Counted from the stretch's first letter, positions 6,285 to 13,362 are shown. The stretch is DNA of 15,221 nt from CAZALT01 sp964485515 (GCA_964485515.1 CAZALT010000084.1:1-15221); one strand, 5' to 3'. Numbers and translations are program-made. The notes: a model not told the origin generated them from the letters alone.

Positions 6285-6310
6285 ACCGCTCGACCACATG
6301 AACCGCACGA
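6277..6310 (+). repeat. 17-bp tandem duplication spanning a stop/start junction
   Basis: CCACATGAACCGCTCGA (6277-6293) and CCACATGAACCGCACGA (6294-6310) differ at one base. The first copy supplies the methyltransferase stop, the second the ATG of the following lipoprotein. The length is not a multiple of three, so the two ATGs are in different frames. Confidence 0.9.
6281..6301 (+). promoter_or_regulatory. six-codon reinitiation micro-ORF ahead of the lipoprotein gene
   Basis: ATG 6281 opens MNRSTT and stops at TGA 6299-6301. Its start overlaps the upstream stop (ATGA) and its stop overlaps the lipoprotein ATG at 6298 (ATGA). The good Shine-Dalgarno GGAGGA (6265-6270) is 10 bases from this ATG and 27 from the lipoprotein ATG. 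Translation of the lipoprotein may therefore depend on termination-reinitiation; this is inference from layout. Confidence 0.45.
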
Positions 6311-6960
6311 CCGCATCGATCGCTGCCGTGGTCGCCATCGTCATCGGATCGCTCACGATGGCGTGCAGCGGAGACGACGGTGGGGCCGGGTCGTCGACCA
6401 GCGTCGTGACCGTCGACCCCGTCGCTCAGATCCCGTCGTCGGACGGCGACTCCTGCGTCGATCCGATCGGCGACATCGGCGATGTCGCGGGCATGACCGT
6501 CGAGCAGGGCACGTTGTCCGAACCCGCCGGGATCGATCTCGTCGAGGTGAGCGCCACGGTCGACGGCGACATGCTCGACGTCGAGTTCAACACGGCTGGC
6601 CCCATCGACACGGTGCCCAACGCGCAGTTCGTGCTGTCGCAGGGCGAGCCGTTCCAATCCACCGCCTACGAGTTCCGGGCCCAGCGCGAGGCGCTCGGGC
6701 CGTGGGAGCTCATCGCCGTGTCGTGGGACACCGGCAAGGAGGTGCGCACATCGGTCGCGGTGGCTCCCACCGTCGAAGGCGCCACGCTGCGGTTCTCGGT
6801 GCCGCGGGACCAGCTCCCGCCGATCGCGACCTACCTGGCGTTCGGTGCCAGCGCCGAGGTGGCCGACGGCGCCGACAAGGACGAGCTGGCCGATGTCGTG
6901 TTCGACGAGTGCTCGAGGCTCTCGTCGTCGGTGGACTCCACCACGGCGACGGCGGGCTGA
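6298..6960 (+). CDS. small lipoprotein, unknown function
   Basis: 220 residues. A type II signal peptide is clear: MNRT, a hydrophobic stretch, then the lipobox LTMAC with C23 as lipid site and a Ser/Gly/Asp-rich tether. The mature domain holds two cysteines (C53 in DSCVDP and one in FDECSRL near the C-terminus) that may pair. The middle (ATVDGDMLDVEFNTAGPI, PWELIAVSWDTG, LRFSVPRDQLP) reads as a beta-sandwich that could bind a ligand, but I recognise no family. The start ATG 6298 is chosen because it alone gives the lipoprotein frame; a better-placed ATG at 6281 dead-ends after six codons. It is the last gene of the carD operon and its 3' 130 bases overlap the convergent FtsK-like gene. Confidence 0.82.
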   Translation: MNRTTASIAAVVAIVIGSLTMACSGDDGGAGSSTSVVTVDPVAQIPSSDGDSCVDPIGDIGDVAGMTVEQGTLSEPAGIDLVEVSATVDGDMLDVEFNTAGPIDTVPNAQFVLSQGEPFQSTAYEFRAQREALGPWELIAVSWDTGKEVRTSVAVAPTVEGATLRFSVPRDQLPPIATYLAFGASAEVADGADKDELADVVFDECSRLSSSVDSTTATAG

Positions 6961-9900
6961 GGCGGGTCGCCCTCGGGCGGTGTGCTGGCCCGGCGGGGCT
7001 CCTCACGACCGACCGCGGCCCGTGCGATGCGCTCGATCGCGCTGGTCGGGGGCAAGACGTAGGGGCGGAACTTGGTGAGCTGACCAGCGGTCTCGTCGTA
7101 GAGCAGCGCCTGGTGGTCGCGCAGCGTCGATGCCGCGGCGCTGTCGATGATCGTGAGCGAGTCGCCCGACGGCAGCGGCAGCGCAGTACGGAACGCGAAG
7201 TTGCGCAGGGTGGCGCGGCTCAGCCGGTCGGTGATGGTGCGGGCGCCGTCGCACGACACGACGACGTGCACGCCGACGGGGGGTCCGTCCCGGGAGATCT
7301 GCTCGAGGACCTGCACCGGGTCCTTCGAGTCGTCGTGGTCGCGGCCGGCGGTGGCGAGATCGAGCTCCTCGGCGGTGCCGATGGCGTTCAGCACCAGGAT
7401 CACGGGCCGGGCGCCGAAGTCGTCGGCCCGGACCCGTTCCTCGATGGTGCGGCGGATCCGATCGAGGTTCTCGAGCAGGGCATGGCGACGGTTGACCGTG
7501 ACCGGGAAGTGGGCGGCGAGCGCGGTGCACGCTTCGGTGAAGCCCGTCTCGAGCGGGGTGAAGTCGACGACGTTGATGGTGATCTCGTCCCCGTGGCTCA
7601 GCGCGGCGGTGGCGACGGTCGCGAACACGAGCCCGTTGGCCGCCGTCTGGGATGAGCCGACGACGAGGAGGTTGGACCCGGCGGTCCGACGGAACGTCAC
7701 CTCGACGGCGGGTCCGAGGGTGACCGGCTCGCCGAGCCAGAGGCGGGGCTGGAGGCGGGGGTGTTGGCTGCCGGCGTTCGTGGCGAGCACGAGGACCGAT
7801 CCGTCCTCGATGCGGGCCGGCGCGGCGCCTTCGAAGACGAACGGGCGCGCACCGCGCCCTTCGCGGGTGGCTCGGGCGCGCAGCTCGCGGAGGAGCACAT
7901 CTCGGTCGCGGGCGGCGAGCGTGCTGGTGCGCAGCGGTCGAGCCGGCTCGGTTTCGGCGAGCGTGCGGGTGAGCGCGTCGCCGGGGCCTTCGAGCGCGCT
8001 GGCCCCGCCGTCGCCGCCGAGGATGTGCCGCGACTCGCTCTCGGGGCAGGCGAAGGCCAGGCGCACCGAGATCTGATCGGTGGTGTGGCGTCCGAGGCGC
8101 TGGAGCAGCGCCATGTCGTGGGTGGCCATCACCAGGTGGATCCCGTAGGAGGGGCCCTGCCTCGCCAACGTGTCGAGCGCCTGGGTGGCGTGCTCGGTCA
8201 CGCGGTCGTCGGCGCCGAAGAGCTGGTCGGCGCCGTCGATCACCGCGACGATGCGGGCCAGGCTCTCGCCGGTCTCCGCCCGGTAGCCGTCGATGCCCGT
8301 GCGTTCGCCGCCGTGGGGGGCGAGGATCATCGCTCTGCGGGTCATCTCGCGCACCAGCGAATCGAGGACCGACACACCGAAGTCGCGGTCGGTGTCGACG
8401 GCCACGACCTTCGCGTGGGGGAGCGACTCCTCTGCATAGCTGGCGAAGGATCCCGCACCGGGTGTGAAGTCGAGCAGGTAGAGCGACAGCTCGTCGGGTG
8501 GGTACAGGATCGACATGCCGGTGATCACGTTGTGGAGCAAGGTGGTCGCGCCCGAGCCCTCCTCGCCGCCGATGATCACCCCCGGGTTCGTGCGGGAGTC
8601 GAGCCACAGCGTGGCGACCTCTCGGTTCGCCCCCTTTCCGATGGGCACACCGATGCCACGGGTGGTGTCGCCGACCCACCAGGTGGCCGCGTCGTCGTAG
8701 CGGACGTCACGGGTCAGGTCGGGAAGATCGTCCCGAGTGGGGGTGCGCCGAGCCAGGGTGAGCAGGTCGAAGGAACGGGCCTGCCCGACCTCGCGCTGGC
8801 GTCCCTGGCGGGCCGTCGATCCGGTGGTGGCGATGATCCGTCCGAGCGACGTCGCGTTGCCCGAGCTGTCGGTGAGCGTGGTCGACGGCAGCTGATCGAG
8901 GTCGATCATCCACTCGCCGGCCGGACCGGCATCGTAGAGGTACCCCTCGGGCGTGCCCCGGATGACATCGAAGGGTGCGAGGAGCCTGCGCCACTTCGAG
9001 CCCCCCGATCGGGCCGCGCCGACCGCGGTGGTGGCGATCGTGAACACCCCGCACCGCGGCCCGTTCTCCACGATGTTCTGGAGCATCTCGTGGGCCCGGG
9101 GCGTGAAGTTCTTCGGGAAGTCGAACACGGCGAGGATGCGGTGGGCTTCGAGCAGCTCACCGGCGTGCTCGCTCGCCTCGTCGAGCGACTCGAACCCGCC
9201 TCGCAGGTGCTGTCCGATGACCGACTGGATGTGCTGGGTGATCCCGGCGAGCTCGGCTTCGATCTCGGTCTCCGCGGTGGCGACTCTCTCGCTGACCAGG
9301 TCGTCGCGGTACTCGCGGAGGGGCAGGAACGGCGCGGCGGAGTCGCCGAGCGCGACGGGGTCGATGAACGAGAGCTGGACGTCGCCTCCGTTCGTCGAGG
9401 CGAGGGCCCGAGTGAGGATGGACCGCACGGCACCGACGGCGGCGTCGCGGTCGCCCGTGGCCACTTCGAAGGCGAGCGGCTTGGCTCCCGGGAGCTCGAT
9501 GAGGGCAGGGAAGCGGATCTTCTCGAGGCGCGGCCGGTAGTAGGACCCGAAGCGGATCCACCGAGAGGCGCCGGAGAGCGGATCCCAGTTGTCCCAGTGC
9601 TGCCAGCGGTCGTCGTCGAAGGGAAGGCCCGAAGGCGGGAGGGCGAGGTCGAGCACCCGGAGGTCGCGCATGACCACACCCATGCCGATCTCGTAGCTCG
9701 CCCGGGCTTCCTTGCCTTCGGTGGTGAGCTCCTTCTCCGTCTCCCGGATGAGGTTCTGGCGTGCGTGCTCGGCTTGGTCGGACATGTCCGAGACGTGGAG
9801 CGTGGCCTGCTTGAGCAGCTTGCCGATGTCGCCCAGCCGGATCGCGCCGGTGATGCCACGGGCCAGGCGCAGCTCCTGCTCGGTGCGGGCGACGAGGTGG

Positions 9901-10289
9901 TCGAAGTCGACCGAACGGTCGAGTGCCATGGGCGTGGCGAGGCCCTTGTTGAGGGTCTCGGTCGCCGCTTTGCGCTCGGCGATCTCGGTCGCGTAGTCGT
10001 GCAGCTGCTGGAGCAGCCCGACGGCCCGCTCGGCGTCGCGCTGGCGCTGCTCGGCATCTTCTTGGATGCGCCGCTTGTCGCGCTCTTGGTCGACCTTCAG
10101 CGAGTCGATGTCGGCCTGGAGCTGGAAGAGCAGCTGGTTGACCCGCTCGAGCAGGTCGGCCACCGTCGCGGTGGGCGACGCGGCGAGCCCGCGGCCTTCG
10201 GTCAGCTCGTCTTCGAGGGTGCGGCGCGGCAGGGGAGCCAGCCGGCTGGCCGGGGATTCGCTCTCGGATGTCCCAGCAGTTGGACTCAT
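6831..10289 (-). CDS. large soluble FtsK/EccC-like protein with three degenerate P-loop modules
   Basis: 1152 residues from ATG 10289. Residues 1-40 are disordered; about 43-115 are a charged coiled coil (LLERVNQLLFQLQADIDSL, RDKRRIQEDAEQRQRDAER); 120-230 are mainly helical. Three similar modules follow. In each, a Walker A-position loop (GDRDAAV from 279; GEEGSGATT from 575; GSSQTAANG from 878) is followed 31-32 residues later by an aspartate strand (FIDP 308-311, LDFTP 606-610, VDFTP 908-912), then a Walker B-position strand (AVFDFP with D390; AVIDGADQL with D685; LVLNAIG with N968), then GPxxG plus a sensor strand (410-421, 712-723, 1002-1013). The Walker A lysine is absent in all three; module 2 keeps G580-A581-T582. 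No transmembrane helix, FHA or WXG100 partner is seen. Relationship to FtsK/SpoIIIE/EccC is inferred from module 2; function is unknown. Confidence 0.85.
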   Translation of the reverse strand: MSPTAGTSESESPASRLAPLPRRTLEDELTEGRGLAASPTATVADLLERVNQLLFQLQADIDSLKVDQERDKRRIQEDAEQRQRDAERAVGLLQQLHDYATEIAERKAATETLNKGLATPMALDRSVDFDHLVARTEQELRLARGITGAIRLGDIGKLLKQATLHVSDMSDQAEHARQNLIRETEKELTTEGKEARASYEIGMGVVMRDLRVLDLALPPSGLPFDDDRWQHWDNWDPLSGASRWIRFGSYYRPRLEKIRFPALIELPGAKPLAFEVATGDRDAAVGAVRSILTRALASTNGGDVQLSFIDPVALGDSAAPFLPLREYRDDLVSERVATAETEIEAELAGITQHIQSVIGQHLRGGFESLDEASEHAGELLEAHRILAVFDFPKNFTPRAHEMLQNIVENGPRCGVFTIATTAVGAARSGGSKWRRLLAPFDVIRGTPEGYLYDAGPAGEWMIDLDQLPSTTLTDSSGNATSLGRIIATTGSTARQGRQREVGQARSFDLLTLARRTPTRDDLPDLTRDVRYDDAATWWVGDTTRGIGVPIGKGANREVATLWLDSRTNPGVIIGGEEGSGATTLLHNVITGMSILYPPDELSLYLLDFTPGAGSFASYAEESLPHAKVVAVDTDRDFGVSVLDSLVREMTRRAMILAPHGGERTGIDGYRAETGESLARIVAVIDGADQLFGADDRVTEHATQALDTLARQGPSYGIHLVMATHDMALLQRLGRHTTDQISVRLAFACPESESRHILGGDGGASALEGPGDALTRTLAETEPARPLRTSTLAARDRDVLLRELRARATREGRGARPFVFEGAAPARIEDGSVLVLATNAGSQHPRLQPRLWLGEPVTLGPAVEVTFRRTAGSNLLVVGSSQTAANGLVFATVATAALSHGDEITINVVDFTPLETGFTEACTALAAHFPVTVNRRHALLENLDRIRRTIEERVRADDFGARPVILVLNAIGTAEELDLATAGRDHDDSKDPVQVLEQISRDGPPVGVHVVVSCDGARTITDRLSRATLRNFAFRTALPLPSGDSLTIIDSAAASTLRDHQALLYDETAGQLTKFRPYVLPPTSAIERIARAAVGREEPRRASTPPEGDPPQPAVAVVESTDDESLEHSSNTTSASSSLSAPSATSALAPNAR

Positions 10290-10453
10290 CGGCGGTGGCG
10301 CGCTCCGGTTGTCGTGGACGAACCGCGTCCTGGGTATATCGGCCCGGGGTCCGAACGGCCTTAGTTGATGTTTCGTCAGTAGGCCGTCCGGCCCAGTCGG
10401 CCGAGGTCGTGGCGACAGGGCCCGCGGGTTCGGGGCGGCGGGCGTCGCCCACA

Positions 10454-10459
10454 TAAGCT
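10454..10459 (+). promoter_or_regulatory. possible -10 element for tRNA-Thr
   Basis: TAAGCT lies 16 bases before the tRNA. A weak TTCGGG at 10429 gives a 19-base spacer. Only the -10 position makes it credible. Confidence 0.3.
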
Positions 10460-10475
10460 GGCCGCTCGTAGCGTT

Positions 10476-10552
10476 GCCCGGATAGCTCAGTTGGCTAGAG
10501 CAGCTGTCTTGTAAACAGCAGGTCGTCGGTTCGAATCCGACTTCGGGCTCCA
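10476..10552 (+). tRNA. tRNA-Thr (anticodon UGU)
   Basis: 77 bases with encoded CCA. The acceptor stem GCCCGGA pairs with TTCGGGC (one G-T), discriminator T at 10549, CCA 10550-10552. The anticodon arm GCTGT-CTTGTAA-ACAGC places TGT at 10510-10512, which reads ACA threonine codons. D-loop (AGCTCAGTTGGCTAGAGC) and T-arm (GTCGGTTCGAATCCGAC) are standard. It is divergent from the FtsK-like gene. Confidence 0.97.
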
Positions 10553-10570
10553 CCTCACCTCACCTCACCT
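10551..10570. repeat. CACCT pentamer repeat, four copies, touching the tRNA 3' end
   Basis: Four exact CACCT units start within the tRNA's CCA. No integrase or element boundary is near, so this looks like slippage rather than an attachment-site duplication. Confidence 0.8.
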
Positions 10571-10663
10571 CATCCCACCGGCCTGGACCGGCCCCGCGCC
10601 GCGGCGACGCCCGACGGTTTCGACGTGGGTAATGTGAACGCGTGTACTCATCGGGGATAACAG

Positions 10664-10915
10664 ATGACGGCCGACCGCGTGTCGTCGCCTGAAGCGGGCC
10701 TGGTGGCCGTGACCGCTCGGCTCGTCGCCGAGTTCCCGGCCGTCGCCCCTGAGGTGATCGACAGACTGCTCGAAGCGAGCCTCGGCCGGACCGACGGTGC
10801 CCGCGTCCAGCGCTACCGGCTGGTGCTGGCCGAGAGGACGGTGCGCTCGACGCTCAAGCGCGGTCGCCTGTCGCCCGGAGGACCCCTCCAGGACGATCCG
10901 GATCCGATCGGATGA
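10664..10915 (+). CDS. small protein resembling actinobacterial three-helix-bundle dimerization domain proteins
   Basis: 83 residues from ATG 10664, with GGGGA six bases upstream. The core VTARLVAEFPAVAPEVIDRL, then GARVQRYRLVLAERTVRSTL, resembles small actinobacterial proteins annotated as three-helix bundle dimerization domain proteins, whose pattern is a helix ending in a 'FPxVxxxxV' turn, a GARV turn and a third helix ending near 'ERxxRxxL'. The C-terminal tail RLSPGGPLQDDPDPIG is Pro/Asp-rich and probably disordered. No signal peptide or DNA-binding motif is evident. In mycobacteria such proteins occur near stress genes, and here an HdeD-family protein follows 72 bases downstream, but the role is unknown. 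A TAATGT at 10630 may be its -10. Confidence 0.7.
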   Translation: MTADRVSSPEAGLVAVTARLVAEFPAVAPEVIDRLLEASLGRTDGARVQRYRLVLAERTVRSTLKRGRLSPGGPLQDDPDPIG

Positions 10916-10987
10916 GCACCTTCAGCGCGGCGCAGAGCCACGACACGCAACCGACAACGACCAACACGACAAGGTGAGAGGACCGAC

Positions 10988-11575
10988 ATGGGGACCATGA
11001 CGAAATCTGAGGCAGTCGAGGCCAACCGCCTCATGACCAAGACGTGGTGGTTGTTCCTCATCACCGGTATCGCCTGGGTGGTGCTCGCCTTCGTCGTGCT
11101 GGCCTGGGACCCGGGCACCGCGGCGCTCATCGGCTACCTGATGGGCTTCGTGCTCATCGCGGCGGGCATCAACGAGCTCGTCACCATCGCGTTCGTCGAC
11201 AGCTGGAAGTGGCTCCACGGTGTGCTCGGCGGCCTCTTCGTGGTCACCGGGTTCCTCGCGTTGCTGGAGCCGTTCCAGACCTTCGGCATCCTTGCCCTGC
11301 TCATCGGCTGGTACCTGCTGTTCAAGGGCCTCGGCGACCTCATCCTCAGCATCGTCGACCGCGATGCCCTTCACCTGTGGGGTCTGCTCCTGGCGTCGGG
11401 GATCATCCAGATGGTCATCGGCATCTGGGCGATCGGCTACCCGGGCCGCTCGGCGTGGCTCCTCATCTTGTGGGTCGGCATCGGTGCCCTCATCCGAGGG
11501 ATCACCGAGATCGTCGTCGCGTTCAAGCTGCGCAGCGACCGCGACCAGGCCACCTCCGCCCTCGCCACCGCCTGA
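10988..11575 (+). CDS. HdeD-family (DUF308) integral membrane protein
   Basis: 195 residues, six predicted membrane helices in pairs (about 20-42, 45-68, 74-93, 96-118, 128-150, 154-178), the layout of HdeD/DUF308 proteins built from a repeated helix pair. Typical features are GIAWVVLAFVVL, then W/G-rich helices such as FGILALLIGWYLLFKGLGDL and the C-terminal WVGIGALIRGITEIVVAF. In E. coli HdeD contributes to acid resistance at high cell density; the actinobacterial members are uncharacterised. GAGAGGA lies five bases before ATG 10988; a second in-frame ATG at 10997 (MTKSEAVEAN) is possible. The following lipoprotein starts 30 bases after the stop and is likely co-transcribed. Confidence 0.9.
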   Translation: MGTMTKSEAVEANRLMTKTWWLFLITGIAWVVLAFVVLAWDPGTAALIGYLMGFVLIAAGINELVTIAFVDSWKWLHGVLGGLFVVTGFLALLEPFQTFGILALLIGWYLLFKGLGDLILSIVDRDALHLWGLLLASGIIQMVIGIWAIGYPGRSAWLLILWVGIGALIRGITEIVVAFKLRSDRDQATSALATA

Positions 11576-11605
11576 CCATCCCCTCCGACGAGCCCAAGGA
11601 CCACC

Positions 11606-12025
11606 ATGACCAAGAACAAGTTCATCCTCACCTCGATCGCGGCGGTCGCCGCGGTGACGCTCCTCGCCACGGGGTGCAGCCAGAAGTACTCGGCCGAGCG
11701 CGACGGCAAGAAGCTCGGGGAGGCCGTGTGCGACCTCCGCAACGCCACGACGCCCGAAGACGCCGAGTCGGCCTTGAAGGAGATCAACGATCAGCTCGAG
11801 GACCTCGAGAACAAGCACGCGCTGTTCACCGCCGAGGACCGCGCCGACGTCCAGAACAACCTCGCCGATCTGCACGAGCACGCCATCCAGGGCAACACCG
11901 CGCTGCTCCACCAGGATCTGGCGGTGCTCGAGCGCAGTGTCGGCAACATCGCCGAGGACTCCACCGAGGTGAGCCGCGCCGCGTGGGAAGGCGTCCTCGA
12001 GGGCTTGGCTGATTGCACCCAGTAG
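11606..12025 (+). CDS. small helical lipoprotein, unknown function
   Basis: 139 residues from ATG 11606, with AAGGA five bases upstream. The signal peptide ends in the lipobox LLATGC, with C24 as the lipid site. The mature part is almost entirely helical and acidic (LGEAVCDLRNATTPEDAESALKEINDQLEDLENK), consistent with a short helical bundle on the outer face of the membrane. C42 and C137, close to each end of the bundle, could form a disulfide. No known domain is recognised. It follows the HdeD-family gene by 30 bases, so the two may act together at the membrane; that is inference. A long hairpin follows the stop. Confidence 0.85.
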   Translation: MTKNKFILTSIAAVAAVTLLATGCSQKYSAERDGKKLGEAVCDLRNATTPEDAESALKEINDQLEDLENKHALFTAEDRADVQNNLADLHEHAIQGNTALLHQDLAVLERSVGNIAEDSTEVSRAAWEGVLEGLADCTQ

Positions 12026-12041
12026 CCCGACAGCAGGTGGA

Positions 12042-12081
12042 GCCGAATCCGGCCGGATGCGGAATCCGGCCGGATCTCGGC
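12042..12081. terminator. 17-bp-stem hairpin between convergent lipoprotein genes
   Basis: GCCGA plus ATCCGGCCGGAT (12042-12058), loop GCGGA, then ATCCGGCCGGAT, a bulged C and TCGGC (12064-12081). The 12-base core is itself a perfect palindrome present twice 17 bases apart, so cruciform or alternative folds are possible. It sits between two converging genes and could stop transcription from both sides. No T-tract. Confidence 0.6.
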
Positions 12082-12094
12082 GTCGGCCTGATCC

Positions 12095-12137
12095 CGGCGG
12101 CCCGGCGAGCTGACCTCGGCGGCCCGGCGAGCTGACC
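12095..12137. repeat. 22-bp-period direct repeat
   Basis: CGGCGGCCCGGCGAGCTGACC occurs at 12095-12115 and 12117-12137, identical over 21 bases, one base apart. It lies just 3' of the minus-strand gene ending at 12167. Short GGCC-rich stems are possible, so it could add to termination. Confidence 0.8.
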
Positions 12138-12166
12138 CCGGTGGTCGGCCCGGCGGGCGTGAGGGC

Positions 12167-13204
12167 CTAGGCCGTCGTGCTGGTCGTGGTGCTGGACGCG
12201 CCGCCCGCGGCCGAGGTGGACGTCGTCGCCATCGACGTCGTCGTCGAGGAGGACGTGTCGTCGTCCCGGTCGAGCAGCGCGGCGAGCGTTGCGGGGTCGA
12301 CCGCACCGGTGGGGGGCAGGCTCTCGGCCTGCTGGTAGGCCAGCAGCGCGTCTTCGAGCTCTTGGCTCCACTGGCCGTCGATGGGACCGGTGTACGCGCC
12401 GTCGGCGGCCAGAGCGCCCTGGAGGGCCGCGGTGTTGAGCGTCTGCTGGTTGCCCTGGGCGGCGAGCGCGGCAGCCATGGCTCGTTCGGTCTCGGGGTCG
12501 ACGACGCCGGATTCGGGGAGCGACGCCGACGCCTGGAACGACTTCACCGCGGCGACGGTCTCGGGACCGTAGAAGCCGTCGATGGCGCCGCCGTAGTGGC
12601 CAAGATCGGTGAGGTCCTGTTGGAGGCCCCGCACGTAGTCGGCGACGGCCTGCGACGCGCTCGCGCTCTCGGTGAGGCAGCCCGCGTCGACGAACAGGGC
12701 GACGTAGGCCTGCTCGATCCCGAACGCCGCGCTCTGAAGCTCGATGCTGGCGTCGCGGAGCGCCGTCTCGCCCGACACACCCACCTCGGCGGCGGTCCAC
12801 GCACGCTCGGCCCGGTCGATGGCATCGAGGTGGTCCTGTGCGGACTTCGTGGCCAGCACCGTGGTCGTCGTTCCGCCCGAACCCGCCTCGGCGGGGGCGT
12901 TGGCCACCGTGATCGCGTCGGCCAGGTCGGCGGCGGACGCCTTCAGCTCGGCGGTCTTGGCCGTGAGCGCCGTCGCGTCGGTGCGTACCTGGTCGACGGT
13001 CACCGGTTCCTCGGTGAAGACCCGGGCGTACCGGTCGAGGATCGAGATGGTGTCCCCCAGGTCGGCACAGAGCTCGGCGGCAGCGCGCGCCACCGGCGTC
13101 GAGGTCGCGCTCCGCGTGGTCGTGTCGCCCCCGCAGCTGCTGCCGAGGAGTGCCGCGGCCAACGCCACGGCGATGCCAACGCCCATCCGATTGCTGCTCT
13201 GCAC
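12167..13204 (-). CDS. lipoprotein with two peptidoglycan-binding (PG_binding_1) repeats
   Basis: 345 residues from GTG 13204 (VQSSNRMGVGIAVALAAALL), with GAGG eight bases upstream; ATG 13186 is an alternative. The signal peptide ends LLGSSCGGD with C24; glycine at -3 makes the lipobox imperfect. Residues about 35-185 are a long helical region with cysteines C46 and C176. Two PG_binding_1 domains follow: 189-244 (LQQDLTDLGHYGGAIDGFYG, then V/F positions and VVDPETERAM) and 258-311 (ALQGALAADGAYTGPIDGQW, then GAVDPATLAALL). Each has the G-x-IDG-x-x-G/S turn and the closing VDPxT helix. The protein ends in a Ser/Thr-rich tail (318-345). No catalytic domain is present, so it probably tethers the membrane to the wall. 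The divergent TetR gene may control it. Confidence 0.88.
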   Translation of the reverse strand: MQSSNRMGVGIAVALAAALLGSSCGGDTTTRSATSTPVARAAAELCADLGDTISILDRYARVFTEEPVTVDQVRTDATALTAKTAELKASAADLADAITVANAPAEAGSGGTTTTVLATKSAQDHLDAIDRAERAWTAAEVGVSGETALRDASIELQSAAFGIEQAYVALFVDAGCLTESASASQAVADYVRGLQQDLTDLGHYGGAIDGFYGPETVAAVKSFQASASLPESGVVDPETERAMAAALAAQGNQQTLNTAALQGALAADGAYTGPIDGQWSQELEDALLAYQQAESLPPTGAVDPATLAALLDRDDDTSSSTTTSMATTSTSAAGGASSTTTSTTA

Positions 13205-13221
13205 GTGCCGAACCTCGGAAG

Positions 13222-13241
13222 ATGTAGACGAACGTCGACAT
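13222..13241. promoter_or_regulatory. candidate TetR operator
   Basis: ATGTAGACGAACGTCGACAT is a 20-base inverted repeat: ATGT/ACAT and GACG/CGTC arms, one mismatched pair and an AA centre. It lies 18 bases upstream of the lipoprotein GTG, inside its expected promoter, in the gap shared with the divergent TetR-family gene. Symmetry is seen; binding is inferred. Confidence 0.5.
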
Positions 13242-13362
13242 GGTAAGGGGCGAGACGTGGCCGGATCGGGTGATGTCACGGTCGCTCGAGCCCGGTTGTC
13301 GCCGCGTCGTCGAGGACCTGAGGACCCTCGTCGGGTGCCGCTACCGTGCGGCGAGAGCACCG

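Noticed and set aside
5343..6356. 337-codon minus-strand frame opposite the methyltransferase
   Set aside because: Antisense shadow; the plus strand has all SPOUT motifs.
6831..10289. Type VII secretion (ESX) locus
   Set aside because: Apart from the EccC-like modules there is no WXG100 protein, EccB, EccD, EccE, mycosin or PE/PPE-type gene in the window, and the protein has no membrane helices.
7761..10364. 867-codon open frame on the plus strand opposite the FtsK-like gene
   Set aside because: Low-complexity Gly/Arg/Ala/Glu/Val translation without domains; it mirrors the codon bias of the minus-strand gene, which has recognisable motifs.
10290..10553. N-terminal extension of the FtsK-like frame back to 10553 (starts MEPEVGFEPTTCCLQDSCSS)
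   Set aside because: This is the antisense of tRNA-Thr, a well-known false translation. The frame beyond 10289 crosses the tRNA and its promoter, and ATG 10289 gives a sensible start.
10476..10570. Integration (att) site at the tRNA-Thr 3' end
   Set aside because: No integrase, no second copy of the tRNA end and no change in gene character follow; the adjoining CACCT units are a simple pentamer array.
13240..13362. Longer start for the TetR gene at ATG 13240
   Set aside because: It overlaps the palindrome, and the added 41 residues do not resemble a TetR N-terminus; ATG 13363 gives a normal length.
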